From Candidatus Nanopelagicales bacterium (GTDB taxonomy: Bacteria > Actinomycetota > Actinomycetes > S36-B12), in assembly GCA_018401415.1 (NCBI GenBank), contig JAGYKV010000009.1:62001-126000 (forward strand): 64,000 bases of DNA. Reading direction: 5' to 3'. This document shows, one piece after another, positions 9,538 through 19,358 of the stretch (position 1 is its first letter; each line of letters begins with the position of its first letter). A program made the position numbers and the translations under genes. The notes below the pieces were generated by a model. It was not told where the DNA came from, made no database searches, and saw only the letters and a program-made list of their open reading frames with translations.

Positions 9538-10505
9538 ATCAATTTCTCCAACTCAAAAAGTTTCTGTTCAGGATCAAGTGAACTGCCCACGGTGACCCCA
9601 CCTTTCATGGCGGGATCGGCATCTGCCAGAGCCACGATCATGCCGGCAAGTTTGCGCTGATCACCGCTCCAACGCGACCACTGATGGCGGAGTGTCTTCA
9701 CCTTCCAGGGCGGAACACCGGCCTCTCGAGCAATGTCGTTATCCGATGCACCCGGTGCGGAACCTCCCACGGCAATCAATGACCGCAAACCACTGGTCAG
9801 GGCGGTGACCGTTGTGACACCGAGTCGACCGGGATCTGTTTCCAGGGAACTTTGTCTCAGCAGGGTGAGCGCTTCTCGGGCTTTCCGCTCCCACACTGAA
9901 TCAGAGATTGCGAATCCGCTGATGGGAGCCGTTCCGTCAATCTGGGAGCGAATATCGTGTTCATCGATGGGGTCTTTCTCAACGTCGGCGCAGAGTTGAT
10001 CAATTGCATTGACCAGTGCCGGTAGATCTTGGCCCAAGGATTCCATGAGCACGTTCAGGGCCGCCGGGGTCATTGTGCGTTTGCGGGCGTTGACTTCTTT
10101 GATCAGGAAGTCGGTGGTGTCCCGCCCGCGGCGCAGTTCCTTGCACTCCACTTTCTCTCCACCCGCTGCGACAGCGGCATCGATCAATGGTTTGCGTTTC
10201 ATGCCACCGGGGTGGGTGAGCAGCAACCACACATTCTCCGGTAATTCCGCGATCAATGATTTCAACTGATCCACCGAATCATCGTTGAGATTATCTATTC
10301 CCTCAATAACAACGAAAACGTCCTCACCGAAGAGGGTCGGGGCACAAGCCTGATTGATTTCAGCTCCAGCATTGTCATTGGCTGCATTGACCACCATGCG
10401 GGTTATTCCAGGCGAAGCTTTGCTCGCGGCGTGGAACGCACTCCGAGTGGCCCGATCAATGAGGACTGTTTCCGCCCCCACGCACACGGTTATTCGGCTG
10501 GCCAC
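9519..10505 (-). CDS. holA: DNA polymerase III subunit delta
   Basis: A 328-residue clamp-loader delta subunit. The C-terminal AAA+/delta region contains NAIDQLCAD and the actinobacterial signature PPWKVKTLRHQWSRWSGDQ. Delta opens the beta clamp at replication. It follows comEC by 24 bases, the standard comEA-comEC-holA order, and converges on rpsT. The start is GTG at 10505. Confidence 0.92.
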   Translation of the reverse strand: MASRITVCVGAETVLIDRATRSAFHAASKASPGITRMVVNAANDNAGAEINQACAPTLFGEDVFVVIEGIDNLNDDSVDQLKSLIAELPENVWLLLTHPGGMKRKPLIDAAVAAGGEKVECKELRRGRDTTDFLIKEVNARKRTMTPAALNVLMESLGQDLPALVNAIDQLCADVEKDPIDEHDIRSQIDGTAPISGFAISDSVWERKAREALTLLRQSSLETDPGRLGVTTVTALTSGLRSLIAVGGSAPGASDNDIAREAGVPPWKVKTLRHQWSRWSGDQRKLAGMIVALADADPAMKGGVTVGSSLDPEQKLFELEKLITRASG

Positions 10506-10529
10506 GCCCCATCATGGCATGTCCGCGGG

Positions 10530-12848
10530 TCAGTTTTCCGTACTGACCATCAGGTCACCCTCGGGAGCAACATAAAGGGCAATGGATCCCTGCTGATCGG
10601 TTCGGTAACGCTGGGCACCGCCCCATTCGCGGAGTGACTCAGCCGAGGGATGCCCGTAGTCGTTATCACTTCCCACACTGAAGAGGGCGATTTTCCCACC
10701 CGCCCAATCGGCGAAATCGGGATCCACATTAGATGAACCGTGATGTGGAACTTTCACAATATCTGCCTGGATCTCAGGGTGGGACCGCATGATTGCCCCT
10801 TGTGCCTCCCGTTCAATATCTCCCGTCAACAAAATACGAAGACCCCGCAGGTGAAGCAACATGACAATACTCGCGTTATTGGGCACCGAGCCTGACTGCA
10901 AGATCCGTTCTGGCCACAAAACCTGTAATCGGCTCTCTCCCCATTCCCACACCTGCCCCGCCTTCATCTCGGCAACCGAAACCGACGGAGGAATGACACT
11001 CTCGGCGTAGTCATATTGATCTATCGGTTCCCGGTGGGGGGTGATGAACACCGATTCAACACTTCGGCCCTGGAAAACACCCGCTATCCCCCCGACATGA
11101 TCACGGTGAAAGTGACTAATGATGATCGCGGATACCGCCTGCACATTCAATTGATCCAGGCAGGTATTCATTAATTCCGGTGTCGGACCAACATCCACCA
11201 CAATCACCTTCCCGGATTCATCTTTGAACACAAATGCATCGCCCTGACCGACATCGCACATGGCCATGAACCAGTTGTCAGGGACCCATGATCCGGGGGC
11301 GTTCACACGTGAGACCAATAACGCGATAAGTGCTATCGGAATGACAAACAGTGCTGGCCGGTAATTGAATCTACGCATTTTTCGCATGGCGAACACCGAC
11401 AGTCCACCCACGAGAATCACTGCAAGTACCTGCATGCCGGTGAAGGTTGGCCACTGCCCAAAGTAGTTGGCCAGACCCGCAATCCACGCGGCCGGCCACG
11501 AGCTCACCCACGCGAGCACGTGACCGAGGTGGAGGGACACCGGGGCCACTACCGCGCTCACCAGTCCACCGACGGTAATGAACGGCACCATGGGCATGGC
11601 CAATACATTTGCCGGAACAGATCCCAGACTCAGCGGCACACCCATGGCGATCAAAACGGGAAGTGTGGCAATTTGGGCGGCGATCGTCAGCATGGCTGCC
11701 GCGATCACAATGGGGGGAAGCCGCTGCACACCACGCGTTCGCTGAGACCACTCCACCAACACCGGGGTCAACATGATGATCCCGGCGGTTGCACTGACGG
11801 AAAGTGCAAAGCCCCACGAGAGCGCCAGGCTCGGGTCGAGAAGAATCAAAATAATGATTGCGGTGGAAAGAATGGATGGACCTGCCCGGCGGCCACCCAC
11901 CAACAGGGCGAGAACAACAATTGCGCCCATTGTTGCTGCCCGCATCACACTGGGTTCTGGCTGAACCAATACAACATAAAACGCCAAAGCCAACAGTGAA
12001 ATCACTACTCGACCGCGGAGTTGTATCCGCAAAGCAATACATAATCCGATGACCAGTGCCAGGACAATTGCAACGTTCCCGCCGGACACGGCCGTGAGGT
12101 GAGCGAGGCCGCTCGTGCGCATATTGGCCTCAAGTTCTGCCGGCAGGGCGGATTCATCGCCAATGGCTAACCCGGCCACCAGTGATCCTGAGCTCGGATC
12201 AATTCCTTCCAGTGATTCCTGCAATCCTCGTCGCATGGAATTCGCCAGCGAATCCACAAATCCAGGTGGGGCAGTACTGCGAATCTGCTCGACCCCATTA
12301 AGTGCTGCCGCAAAATTCCCGTAGCGAAATGACTCCCCCAGCTTTCCTTCCACGATCACCGCTGTACCCACGGCCGGAACAACTATTGTGGGTGACACCT
12401 CCACGGACAGGGGAACTTCAATGGATCGCGAGGCAATAGTTGTTGATGCCAGTGTGAATTGTTGAACAACCGGTGTTTTCCACACCGCGCCCGCTGATGT
12501 TGCCCTGCTATCAGGTTCGGTGGTGACAATCCCTGACACCACAACCTTGCTTTTATCGGTGATCCAATCAGATAGCGGAGCGGCAGTGTGAGCGGAGACA
12601 TTCATGGCTGCGGCAATCACTCCACCGGCAATGGCGGTCAATCCAATTGCCGATACCAGATACACGGGGTGGTGCCGGCCGAGGAAAGCGACAACAAGTC
12701 CCAGTGCAACGGCAATGCCACCGACCACGAGTACCTGCCCCGCGCGATCGTGTCTTTCAACAACACCTGCATTGAATCCGGTGAATACGTATCCCAATGC
12801 AGCACCACACCACATGCCCAGCGCTGGAATAACAAGGCGGAGATCCAT
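10530..12848 (-). CDS. comEC: ComEC/Rec2 family DNA-uptake channel with C-terminal MBL domain
   Basis: A 772-residue polytopic membrane protein. N-terminal helices lead to a DUF4131-type periplasmic region, then the Competence domain (GLAHLTAVSGGNVAIVLAL, residues about 230-480). The C-terminal metallo-beta-lactamase-like domain has the metal motif SHFHRDHVGG and KVPHHGSSN. ComEC moves single-stranded DNA across the inner membrane in natural transformation. It is complete, with comEA directly upstream; no pilus genes are in the window, so competence itself is not shown. Confidence 0.92.
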   Translation of the reverse strand: MDLRLVIPALGMWCGAALGYVFTGFNAGVVERHDRAGQVLVVGGIAVALGLVVAFLGRHHPVYLVSAIGLTAIAGGVIAAAMNVSAHTAAPLSDWITDKSKVVVSGIVTTEPDSRATSAGAVWKTPVVQQFTLASTTIASRSIEVPLSVEVSPTIVVPAVGTAVIVEGKLGESFRYGNFAAALNGVEQIRSTAPPGFVDSLANSMRRGLQESLEGIDPSSGSLVAGLAIGDESALPAELEANMRTSGLAHLTAVSGGNVAIVLALVIGLCIALRIQLRGRVVISLLALAFYVVLVQPEPSVMRAATMGAIVVLALLVGGRRAGPSILSTAIIILILLDPSLALSWGFALSVSATAGIIMLTPVLVEWSQRTRGVQRLPPIVIAAAMLTIAAQIATLPVLIAMGVPLSLGSVPANVLAMPMVPFITVGGLVSAVVAPVSLHLGHVLAWVSSWPAAWIAGLANYFGQWPTFTGMQVLAVILVGGLSVFAMRKMRRFNYRPALFVIPIALIALLVSRVNAPGSWVPDNWFMAMCDVGQGDAFVFKDESGKVIVVDVGPTPELMNTCLDQLNVQAVSAIIISHFHRDHVGGIAGVFQGRSVESVFITPHREPIDQYDYAESVIPPSVSVAEMKAGQVWEWGESRLQVLWPERILQSGSVPNNASIVMLLHLRGLRILLTGDIEREAQGAIMRSHPEIQADIVKVPHHGSSNVDPDFADWAGGKIALFSVGSDNDYGHPSAESLREWGGAQRYRTDQQGSIALYVAPEGDLMVSTEN

Positions 12849-12876
12849 ACATCACGCCCCAACTCCGCACCCGGCT

Positions 12877-13644
12877 TTAAAGAGTTGCCAATGCGCGAAT
12901 TTGTTCGAGGACAGAAGCACCTATTCCCGAAACATCGGCCAATTGATCTATGGAAGTGAATGGGCCATTGCTGATTCGGTGACTCACGATCCGCTCGGCC
13001 AATACCGGTCCAATTCCGGGGAGTTCTTCCAATTGGGTGGCGGAGGAACTATTGATACTGATGCCCGCCTGCGCGGACGATCCCGTTGCACCCACCAGGA
13101 TCTGCTCACCGTCAACCAACTCCCGAGCCAGATTCACCGAATCAGCCGCACTTTTCTTTGTCACACCACCGGCGGCTTCCACGGCCTCGGCAACCCGGGA
13201 GCCCAGCGGAAGTTCATAGAGTCCGGGTGATTTCACCGCACCCGCCACGTGCACGGTTACCCCACCTGCAACCACACCTTGGCCCAATGTCAGAGCGCCA
13301 CTGTCCTCTTCCGGCAGGAGAACGCCCACTGCCCCCGAGTCCTCACCCACCGATGAAGTGCCACCGGGCTGCGATGTCCACCATTGAAATCCAAGTACCA
13401 GAACAATCAGGGCAACCACCCAACCAAGTGCTTTCAGTGAGCGGGGACTCCACGTGAATTGCCACCGGGGACGGGGCGGGTCTGCTTCAGCGCTCACGGG
13501 GCGCACCCGCTGGGCGGGTGGTGCGGTCAGACCTTCGGTGGATGGGGATTGTCCGGGAGGTGGGGATTGGAATTTCCATTGATCCATGGCCAGTCGCAAT
13601 CGATCCGAGGCCTTGGTACTCGTTGACTTGGTAAATCCCAGCAT
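12877..13644 (-). CDS. comEA: ComEA family DNA-binding protein (SLBB plus helix-hairpin-helix)
   Basis: 255 residues: a basic, Pro-rich cytoplasmic N-terminus, one transmembrane helix at about 72-90, a low-complexity linker, an SLBB domain around 128-180 (VHVAGAVKSPGLYELPLG) and two C-terminal HhH motifs (LEELPGIGPVLAERIV and DVSGIGASVLEQI). The domain order is that of a membrane-anchored extracellular dsDNA receptor for competence. It is followed by comEC 28 bases downstream. Confidence 0.92.
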   Translation of the reverse strand: MLGFTKSTSTKASDRLRLAMDQWKFQSPPPGQSPSTEGLTAPPAQRVRPVSAEADPPRPRWQFTWSPRSLKALGWVVALIVLVLGFQWWTSQPGGTSSVGEDSGAVGVLLPEEDSGALTLGQGVVAGGVTVHVAGAVKSPGLYELPLGSRVAEAVEAAGGVTKKSAADSVNLARELVDGEQILVGATGSSAQAGISINSSSATQLEELPGIGPVLAERIVSHRISNGPFTSIDQLADVSGIGASVLEQIRALATL

Positions 13645-13686
13645 GTCTAGACGCTAGGTGGACGCGGTGCCTTTTGCCAGACCCCG

Positions 13687-14550
13687 TTATTGATCTGTGG
13701 ACGACTCGGTGTTCGCCGCACCGGGTGTACTCGCGATCACCGCCACCAACCCCGGGCCCGCATGCGCACCCACCACCGCGGTGACCTCGGACACCAGTAT
13801 TTCGGCATCGGGTCGCGCCGCCCGCAAAAGTTCCACACACAGTTGAGCGTGCTCGGGTGCTCCCAAGTGTTGGACACCAAATTGAGTTGCACTTTCCGGC
13901 CCAGAACTTTCCAGTGCAAGTTCGACCAATCGGGCGAGAGCCTTGGACTGGGTGCGCACTTTGGTACATGGTTCAATCTGGCCATTGCGCATTTGGAGAA
14001 TGGGTTTGACCGACAGAGCGGTGCCAATAAGTGCACTCGTTGCCGTGACCCGCCCACCTTTGCGCAGGTACTCCAAAGAGTCGAGGTAGAAGTAGACGGC
14101 AGCTGCTGCAGTTTGCTCTGAGATTGAGAGTGCCACGGTATCGATGTCACGATCGGCCGTTGAGCGAGCAGCATCCAGAACGGCTATACCCATTCCGAGC
14201 CCCACACTGCGCGAATCAACAACGCGCACTGGCAGATCAATCTCCTGGCTCGCGAGGAGTGCCGATTCGTGGGTACCGGAGAGTGTGGCGGACAGTGTTG
14301 TGACCACAATCCCTTCATAACCTTCACTGCGCAATTGCTGATACACGTTTAAGAAGTCTGCGGGAGTGGGTCGCGATGTCGTGACTTTCTGCCCACGTCC
14401 CATGGCGGTGATCAGCTCGGCAGATGTTAAATGAGGTCGCACTTCCGAGTCGACGATTACATCGATGGGAACAACACGAATTCCGAGCTCACGCACAAAG
14501 TCAGGTGGCAGACCACAGCTGCTGTCCGTGACGAATGCAATGCGGGGCAT
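13687..14550 (-). CDS. DegV family fatty-acid-binding protein
   Basis: 287 residues with the DegV N-terminal motif FVTDSSCGLP, the TSRPTPADF segment and the YLRKGGRV motif. DegV proteins bind a fatty acid between two domains; in firmicutes they act with fatty-acid kinase, and the actinobacterial role is undefined. The ATG overlaps the leuS stop by one base (TAATG), so it is probably translated with leuS. degV beside comEA matches the Streptomyces and mycobacterial order. Confidence 0.9.
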   Translation of the reverse strand: MPRIAFVTDSSCGLPPDFVRELGIRVVPIDVIVDSEVRPHLTSAELITAMGRGQKVTTSRPTPADFLNVYQQLRSEGYEGIVVTTLSATLSGTHESALLASQEIDLPVRVVDSRSVGLGMGIAVLDAARSTADRDIDTVALSISEQTAAAAVYFYLDSLEYLRKGGRVTATSALIGTALSVKPILQMRNGQIEPCTKVRTQSKALARLVELALESSGPESATQFGVQHLGAPEHAQLCVELLRAARPDAEILVSEVTAVVGAHAGPGLVAVIASTPGAANTESSTDQ

Positions 14551-17073
14551 TACTGCGGAACTACGTTAACGAGTTTGGGAGCTCGCACGATCACCGTGCG
14601 GACCCCATGTCCTTCTAATGCTGCCTGTACCGGCTCGGAGGCCAGTGCCAACTTCTCCAGTTCCGCCGGATCGATATCGGGTGAAACTTCTAGCCGGTCT
14701 TTCACCTTGCCCGCGACCTGAACCACGCAGATCACCGAGTCTTGTACCAACAGGGCGGGATCCAAGACCGGCCACGCTGCTCGGGCAACGGGAGGTTGGT
14801 GACCGAGCTTGCTCCACATGTCCTCAGCTGTGTAGGGCGCAACAACCGACAACATGATCGCCACGGATTCCACCGCCTCGCGGACCGCCGGGTCAGCCGG
14901 ACCGCAACCGGAATCAATGGCTTTCCGAGTGATGTTGACCAATTCCATGAGGCGAGCGACAACAACATTGAACCGCATGGATTCAATGCTCTGTTCAACG
15001 TCCGCGATTGTTTTGTGCGTTGCTTTGCGCATTCCCAGATCACCCGTGGCCGGATCTACCCCGGGGGCGCTGGTGACATCGCCGGCCAACCGCCAAGCGC
15101 GGGCAAGGAATTTGCGCGACCCGGCCGGGGAGACTTCCGCCCAGTCAATGTCATCTTCCGGTGGACCCGCGAACACCATGGACAGGCGAATTGCGTCAAC
15201 ACCGTTCTCGCCCAGTTCATCGGAGAGTCGCACCAGGTTCCCGCGCGACTTGCTCATGGCACTGCCGTCTTTGAGCACCATTCCCTGGTTGAGCAGTCGG
15301 GTGAACGGTTCCACAAAGTCGACAAGTCCCATGTCGTAGGCGACTTTGACCCAAAAGCGCGAATACAACAGGTGCAGAATCGCGTGGGTAACGCCACCGA
15401 CATATTGATCCGCGGGCAACCATTCTTTAACTTTCTCCGGGGCAAATGGTGCCTCAGAGTTATTGGGGTCGGTGTAACGCAAGAAGTACCAGGATGAATC
15501 CACAAAGGTGTCCATGGTGTCGGTATCGCGGAGTGCCGCACCACCGCATTGAGGACAGGCGACGTTGACCCAGTCGGTGGCCGTTGCCAAAGGCGATACC
15601 CCTTGTGGACTGAGGTCCATGCCCTCGGTGCTGGGAAGTTCGACCGGGAGTTGATCCTCGGGCACCGGAACTTCACCGCATGTGGGGCAATGAATGATCG
15701 GAATGGGGGTGCCCCAGTAGCGCTGGCGGGAAATCAGCCAGTCGCGCAAGCGGTAGTTAGTTGCTGCTTCGCCCGTTCCACGTTCAGCCAAAATCTCGAT
15801 CATGCGGGGTATTGCTTCAACTTTTGTCAGGCCATCGAGGGGACCGGAGTTGATCAAAATACCGTTGTCCGCTGTGGCGATTCCGGTCTCGAGTGGATCC
15901 GTGTCAGATTCAACGACAACGGTCACGGGGAGGTTGAATGCGCGCGCAAAGTCAAGGTCACGCTGGTCGTGTGCCGGTACGGCCATGATCGCGCCGGTGC
16001 CGTAATCGGCCAAGACATAATCCGCCGCGTACACCGGGATCTTCTCGCCGTTGACCGGGTTGATTGCATAGCGCTGAAGGAAAACACCCGTCTTTTCCCG
16101 GCTGGTGTCCAATCGATCCATTTCAGATGAAGCTTTTACTTTTTCCAAATACTTTTCGAATTCGGGTTGCGCCTGGGTACCCGCCGCCAACTCAGCAGCC
16201 AAGTCTGAATCCACCGCCACAACGAAGAAAGTCGCGCCAAAGAGTGTGTCGGGTCGGGTGGTGTACACCGTGACGGGTTCCTCGCGTCCTTCGATCACGA
16301 AATCAACGTGTGCACCCTGCGAGCGACCAATCCAGTTGCGCTGCATTAACAGAACTTTCTCGGGCCACTTGCCTTCGAGTTCCTGCATGTCCTCGAGGAG
16401 GCGATCCGCGTAATCGGTGATTCGCAAGTACCACTGAGCGAGTTTCTTTTTGGTGACAACCGTGTCGCAGCGCTCACACTCTCCGGCAACAACCTGTTCG
16501 TTCGCGAGCACCGTTTGGCAATTCGGGCACCAGTTGACCGCGCTGAACTTGCGGTAGGCCAATCCGCGTGTGAACATTTGTAGGAAGAACCACTGGTTCC
16601 AGCGGTAATAACTTGGATCGCAGGTGTACAGGATGCGATCCCAGTCAAATGAGCACGCGAAATTGCGCATGGACGCTTTTTGTTGAGCAATGTTTTCGTA
16701 GGTCCAGATCCCTGGATCCAAGTTGTTTTTGATCGCCGCATTTTCGGCCGGTAACCCAAATGCATCCCAGCCAATGGGGTGCATGACATTGAATCCCTTG
16801 AGCACCCAATACCGTGCAATGACATCGCCTATTGCATATGCCTCCGCATGGCCCATGTGCAGATCCCCGGATGGGTAGGGGAACATGTCAATGACGTACT
16901 TCTTGGGTCGCTGAATCGGCAGGATCCCCGGAACGAAATGGTGCGAGTTCATCCCAGACCGGTAACCAACGCCTTTGAATATCGGCGAAGTCATACTGAT
17001 CCGCTTCGCGCGGATCGGTACTTGTGTCCTGCTCAGCCACGGGTATGTCATCCATCCTTTTGAGTACATCCAT
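14550..17073 (-). CDS. leuS: Leucyl-tRNA synthetase, frameshifted near the N-terminus as sequenced
   Basis: Class I LeuRS, about 840 residues if repaired. Main frame: HIGH-type motif [14 protein letters not shown], the CP1 editing domain, KMSKS-type MSKSRGNLV, and a C-terminal anticodon-binding region. The true N-terminus ([16 protein letters not shown] then [17 protein letters not shown]) lies in another frame at 16888-17073. The frames join if one base is removed from the C-run (plus strand GGG at 16905-16907), giving [17 protein letters not shown], the expected family sequence. Read literally, the main frame would start at 17084 with an unrelated leader. A housekeeping enzyme broken this way is more likely a sequencing error than a real pseudogene. 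It lies 41 bases after comEA's side of the cluster via degV, as in Streptomyces. Confidence 0.88.
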
Positions 17074-17099
17074 GATCTAGTCATGTAGGAGGGTTAAGA

Positions 17100-17864
17100 C
17101 TACCGAGTCAGGTTCGCCATCAGAATGTGCGCCAATGAGGATCCCACCCGCTGGTGGGTTGACCAGCCCCAGTGCATTCCATCCGGGTTGCCGCCACCCT
17201 TAATTCGTTCTTCGGTAACCAGTTCCTCAAGATCGAGAACCTGCACGGCAGATTGCTTCCCCACTCGAGCATGGATGCTCGCGCCGCTGCATGGAACTTC
17301 TGTGAAGGGTAGGCCCGACCCCCATAGGGCGATGGGGTCATGGCGAGAATCGGGATATCGCCTCGGAGTGCCCGAACCGCCTGCACGATTCGGGTCAGAT
17401 AGCGGGCGGTTGCCTGCGGAGGTAGTTGGCGGATCACACCACCGGTGAGATTCAATCCCACGCGGGGTGAGGTCTCGATACAGCCGGCGAACTCTGCGCC
17501 GCAGTGATCCCGGTCGAATATATGGCAGGGAATCTCGAATATAGGTGGGCACCATGGCGGGGAGTTGATCCATGCCACCGACTCCAATAACCACCGCACC
17601 GGCCTTGGGCAACCAGTCCGCATACACCAATGGATCTTTTGTGAGTGCCCACCACGCGTCCCGGGCGGTCCACCCTTCTCTCGCTGACCCGTGAACGTGC
17701 ACGGGCTTTTTCCAGATTGCAGAGAGTTCGGTGGCCATGACCTGCGGGTAGAGACGATTGTCTTCTGGGGAAACAATTCCCTGCGGACCCTGGAAACTTA
17801 ATGAGTCGGCCAACAACAGAATTCGAAATACTTCACTCCCCCGACTCGGGTCGTCTGCTGCCAC
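17100..17864 (-). CDS. SGNH/GDSL-family hydrolase, OctT-like (two compensating frameshifts as sequenced)
   Basis: 254 residues if repaired. Block I is RILLLADSLSF near residues 14-24, and the block V Asp/His pair is in DGMHW near the C-terminus. The middle of the literal translation is out of frame. Removing one C at 17464-17467 and adding one base at 17259-17262 restores RVGLNLTGGVIRQLPPQ...ASMLEWGKQSAVQVLDLEE. From memory, mycobacterial OctT (diglucosylglycerate octanoyltransferase) is an SGNH protein beside the gpgP phosphatase, and here a phosphoglycerate-mutase-like gene lies at 19359, so an acyltransferase on a glyceroglycan is possible but unproven. The GTG start is very close to its AGGAGG. 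Confidence 0.75.
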   Translation of the reverse strand: MAADDPSRGSEVFRILLLADSLSFQGPQGIVSPEDNRLYPQVMATELSAIWKKPVHVHGSAREGWTARDAWWALTKDPLVYADWLPKAGAVVIGVGGMDQLPAMVPTYIRDSLPYIRPGSLRRRVRRLYRDLTPRGIESHRWCDPPTTSAGNRPLSDPNRAGGSGTPRRYPDSRHDPIALWGSGLPFTEVPCSGASIHARVGKQSAVQVLDLEELVTEERIKGGGNPDGMHWGWSTHQRVGSSLAHILMANLTR

Positions 17865-17881
17865 CCTCCTAGTGTGCCTTC

Positions 17882-18760
17882 ATGTCGCGCCGCGGTTTGA
17901 TCCTGTTCCTCTCTTTGGGATTTATCTGGGGTTTGCCATACCTGCTGATCAAAGTTGCCGTGGAGGACCTCACCCCACCGGTCATTATTTTCCTTCGAGT
18001 GGCTATTGCCGCATTAGTTCTGATCCCCATTGCTTGGAAGCAGGGCTACCTGTCCCAACTCAAAGGGCATTGGAAGTGGGTCTTCGGATTCGCCCTCATT
18101 GAAATCGCGGGTCCATTTGGCGCCCTGACCTACGCCGAGATTCGTCTGAGCAGTTCCATGACCGGGTTGCTGATTGCCGCTGTCCCGATTGTCAGTGCCA
18201 TTATCGCCTGGAAATTAGGGCTCGATGATCGCCTCTCCGGAACCCGCCTGATCGGTTTGGGTATCGGCATTCTCGGAGTTGCCGCATTGGTGGGACTAGA
18301 TGTTTCCGGCGGTGATCTGATTTCCGTTGGCGCATTGGTGATCACCATTGTTGGTTATGCAATTGGACCGATCATTGTGGCGCGCAAACTCTCCACCGTC
18401 CCCGCCCTCGGTGCAATCGCCATGGCCATGCTGATCAACTCCGTTATTTATGCACCCTTCGCCGCAGCCACCTGGCCCACCCAAAGTGTTCCCGCCATCA
18501 CGTGGACCGCGGTGCTTGTTCTTGGTCTCGTCTGCACCGCATTCGCATTCATATTATTTTTCTCCCTCGTCGCTGAAGTGGGCGCCGCCCGCACGACGGT
18601 GATCACCTATATCAACCCAGCGGTGGCGGTTGTGCTTGGAGTGATTGTGCTCAGTGAGCCGATCACCCTGGGGTTGATCATTGGCTTCCCGTTGATTTTG
18701 ATTGGATCTTTCCTCGCCACGCGAAAAGCACCCGCCTTTGAAGGCGAACCCATGGGCTAG
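17882..18760 (+). CDS. EamA/DMT-superfamily transporter
   Basis: 292 residues with about ten hydrophobic helices in two homologous EamA halves, starting LILFLSLGFIWGLPYLLIK. The second half contains TTVITYINPAVAVVLGVIVLSEP, the usual end-of-repeat signature. These are inner-membrane drug/metabolite exporters whose substrate cannot be read from sequence. It is divergent from the SGNH gene with only 17 bases between starts, and 4 bases separate its stop from the inhibitor gene downstream, so the two may be cotranscribed. Confidence 0.88.
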   Translation: MSRRGLILFLSLGFIWGLPYLLIKVAVEDLTPPVIIFLRVAIAALVLIPIAWKQGYLSQLKGHWKWVFGFALIEIAGPFGALTYAEIRLSSSMTGLLIAAVPIVSAIIAWKLGLDDRLSGTRLIGLGIGILGVAALVGLDVSGGDLISVGALVITIVGYAIGPIIVARKLSTVPALGAIAMAMLINSVIYAPFAAATWPTQSVPAITWTAVLVLGLVCTAFAFILFFSLVAEVGAARTTVITYINPAVAVVLGVIVLSEPITLGLIIGFPLILIGSFLATRKAPAFEGEPMG

Positions 18761-18764
18761 CCTT

Positions 18765-19184
18765 ATGGCTATGACAAAAACTCTCAAGACCGTCCCCGCA
18801 CTCTTCCTTGCGCTGTTCCTCGCCATGGGTGCGTTCACCGCACCAGCGCAGGCAGCCAGCAATGACATCACCCTGGTCGTCACCGAACTACCCGCTCAGG
18901 TGCGCCTGATCCCCGGTGAATCGATCACTTTGTCCTTGGCCACCAATGCAACAACCGGCTACACCTGGGACACCAAAGTCACCGGCAACAAAAAGTCGGT
19001 GAAGGTTTTCCAAGGCGTGTACGCCGCCCCCGCTGAAACTGGAATGGTGGGTGTACCAGGCCGCACAGTCTGGCAAATCACCGCCAAAAAGGTGGGCAAA
19101 GCCGTGGTCACCGTGACCACCACTGCGCCCGGTGGCGGAACCAGCAATGTGGGCAAGCTCACCGTGATCGTGATGGCGCCGTAA
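18765..19184 (+). CDS. Secreted chagasin-like (I42) cysteine-protease inhibitor family protein
   Basis: 139 residues from the ATG at 18765, chosen over an upstream in-frame ATG that would overlap the transporter. A signal peptide (KTLKTVPALFLALFLAMGAF) ends at APAQA-AS. The mature domain has the I42 loop signature NATTGYTW (chagasin: NPTTGY-W) and GRTVWQITAKKVGKAVVTV, and is the right length for a single immunoglobulin-like chagasin fold. Chagasins block papain-family proteases; bacterial members have few defined targets. No papain-like protease is encoded nearby. Confidence 0.82.
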   Translation: MAMTKTLKTVPALFLALFLAMGAFTAPAQAASNDITLVVTELPAQVRLIPGESITLSLATNATTGYTWDTKVTGNKKSVKVFQGVYAAPAETGMVGVPGRTVWQITAKKVGKAVVTVTTTAPGGGTSNVGKLTVIVMAP

Positions 19185-19207
19185 AGAAAAGGCAATATTT
19201 CGATTTG

Positions 19208-19280
19208 TGGAGCTGAGGGGACTCGAACCCCTGACCCCCTGCATGCCATGCAGGTGCGCTACCAGCTGCGCCACAGCCCC
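19208..19280 (-). tRNA. tRNA-Ala (anticodon GGC)
   Basis: A 73-base cloverleaf on the minus strand. The acceptor stem pairs ggggctg with cagctcc (one G-U pair), the D arm is gcgc-agctggtag-cgc, the anticodon stem is cctgc/gcagg around loop atGGCat, and the T arm contains ggttcgagtcc. The discriminator is A and CCA is not encoded. Confidence 0.93.
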
Positions 19281-19358
19281 TTGTTATTAGGAATGGGAAG
19301 CATAGCCGCCCGACCGTGTTGAACATTGCTCAGGTCAGGTGGCTGCTTCCGATTTAAT

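Noticed and set aside
16888..17073. Separate 61-codon gene upstream of leuS
   Set aside because: It matches the LeuRS N-terminus, so it is a fragment of leuS cut by a frameshift, not a separate gene.
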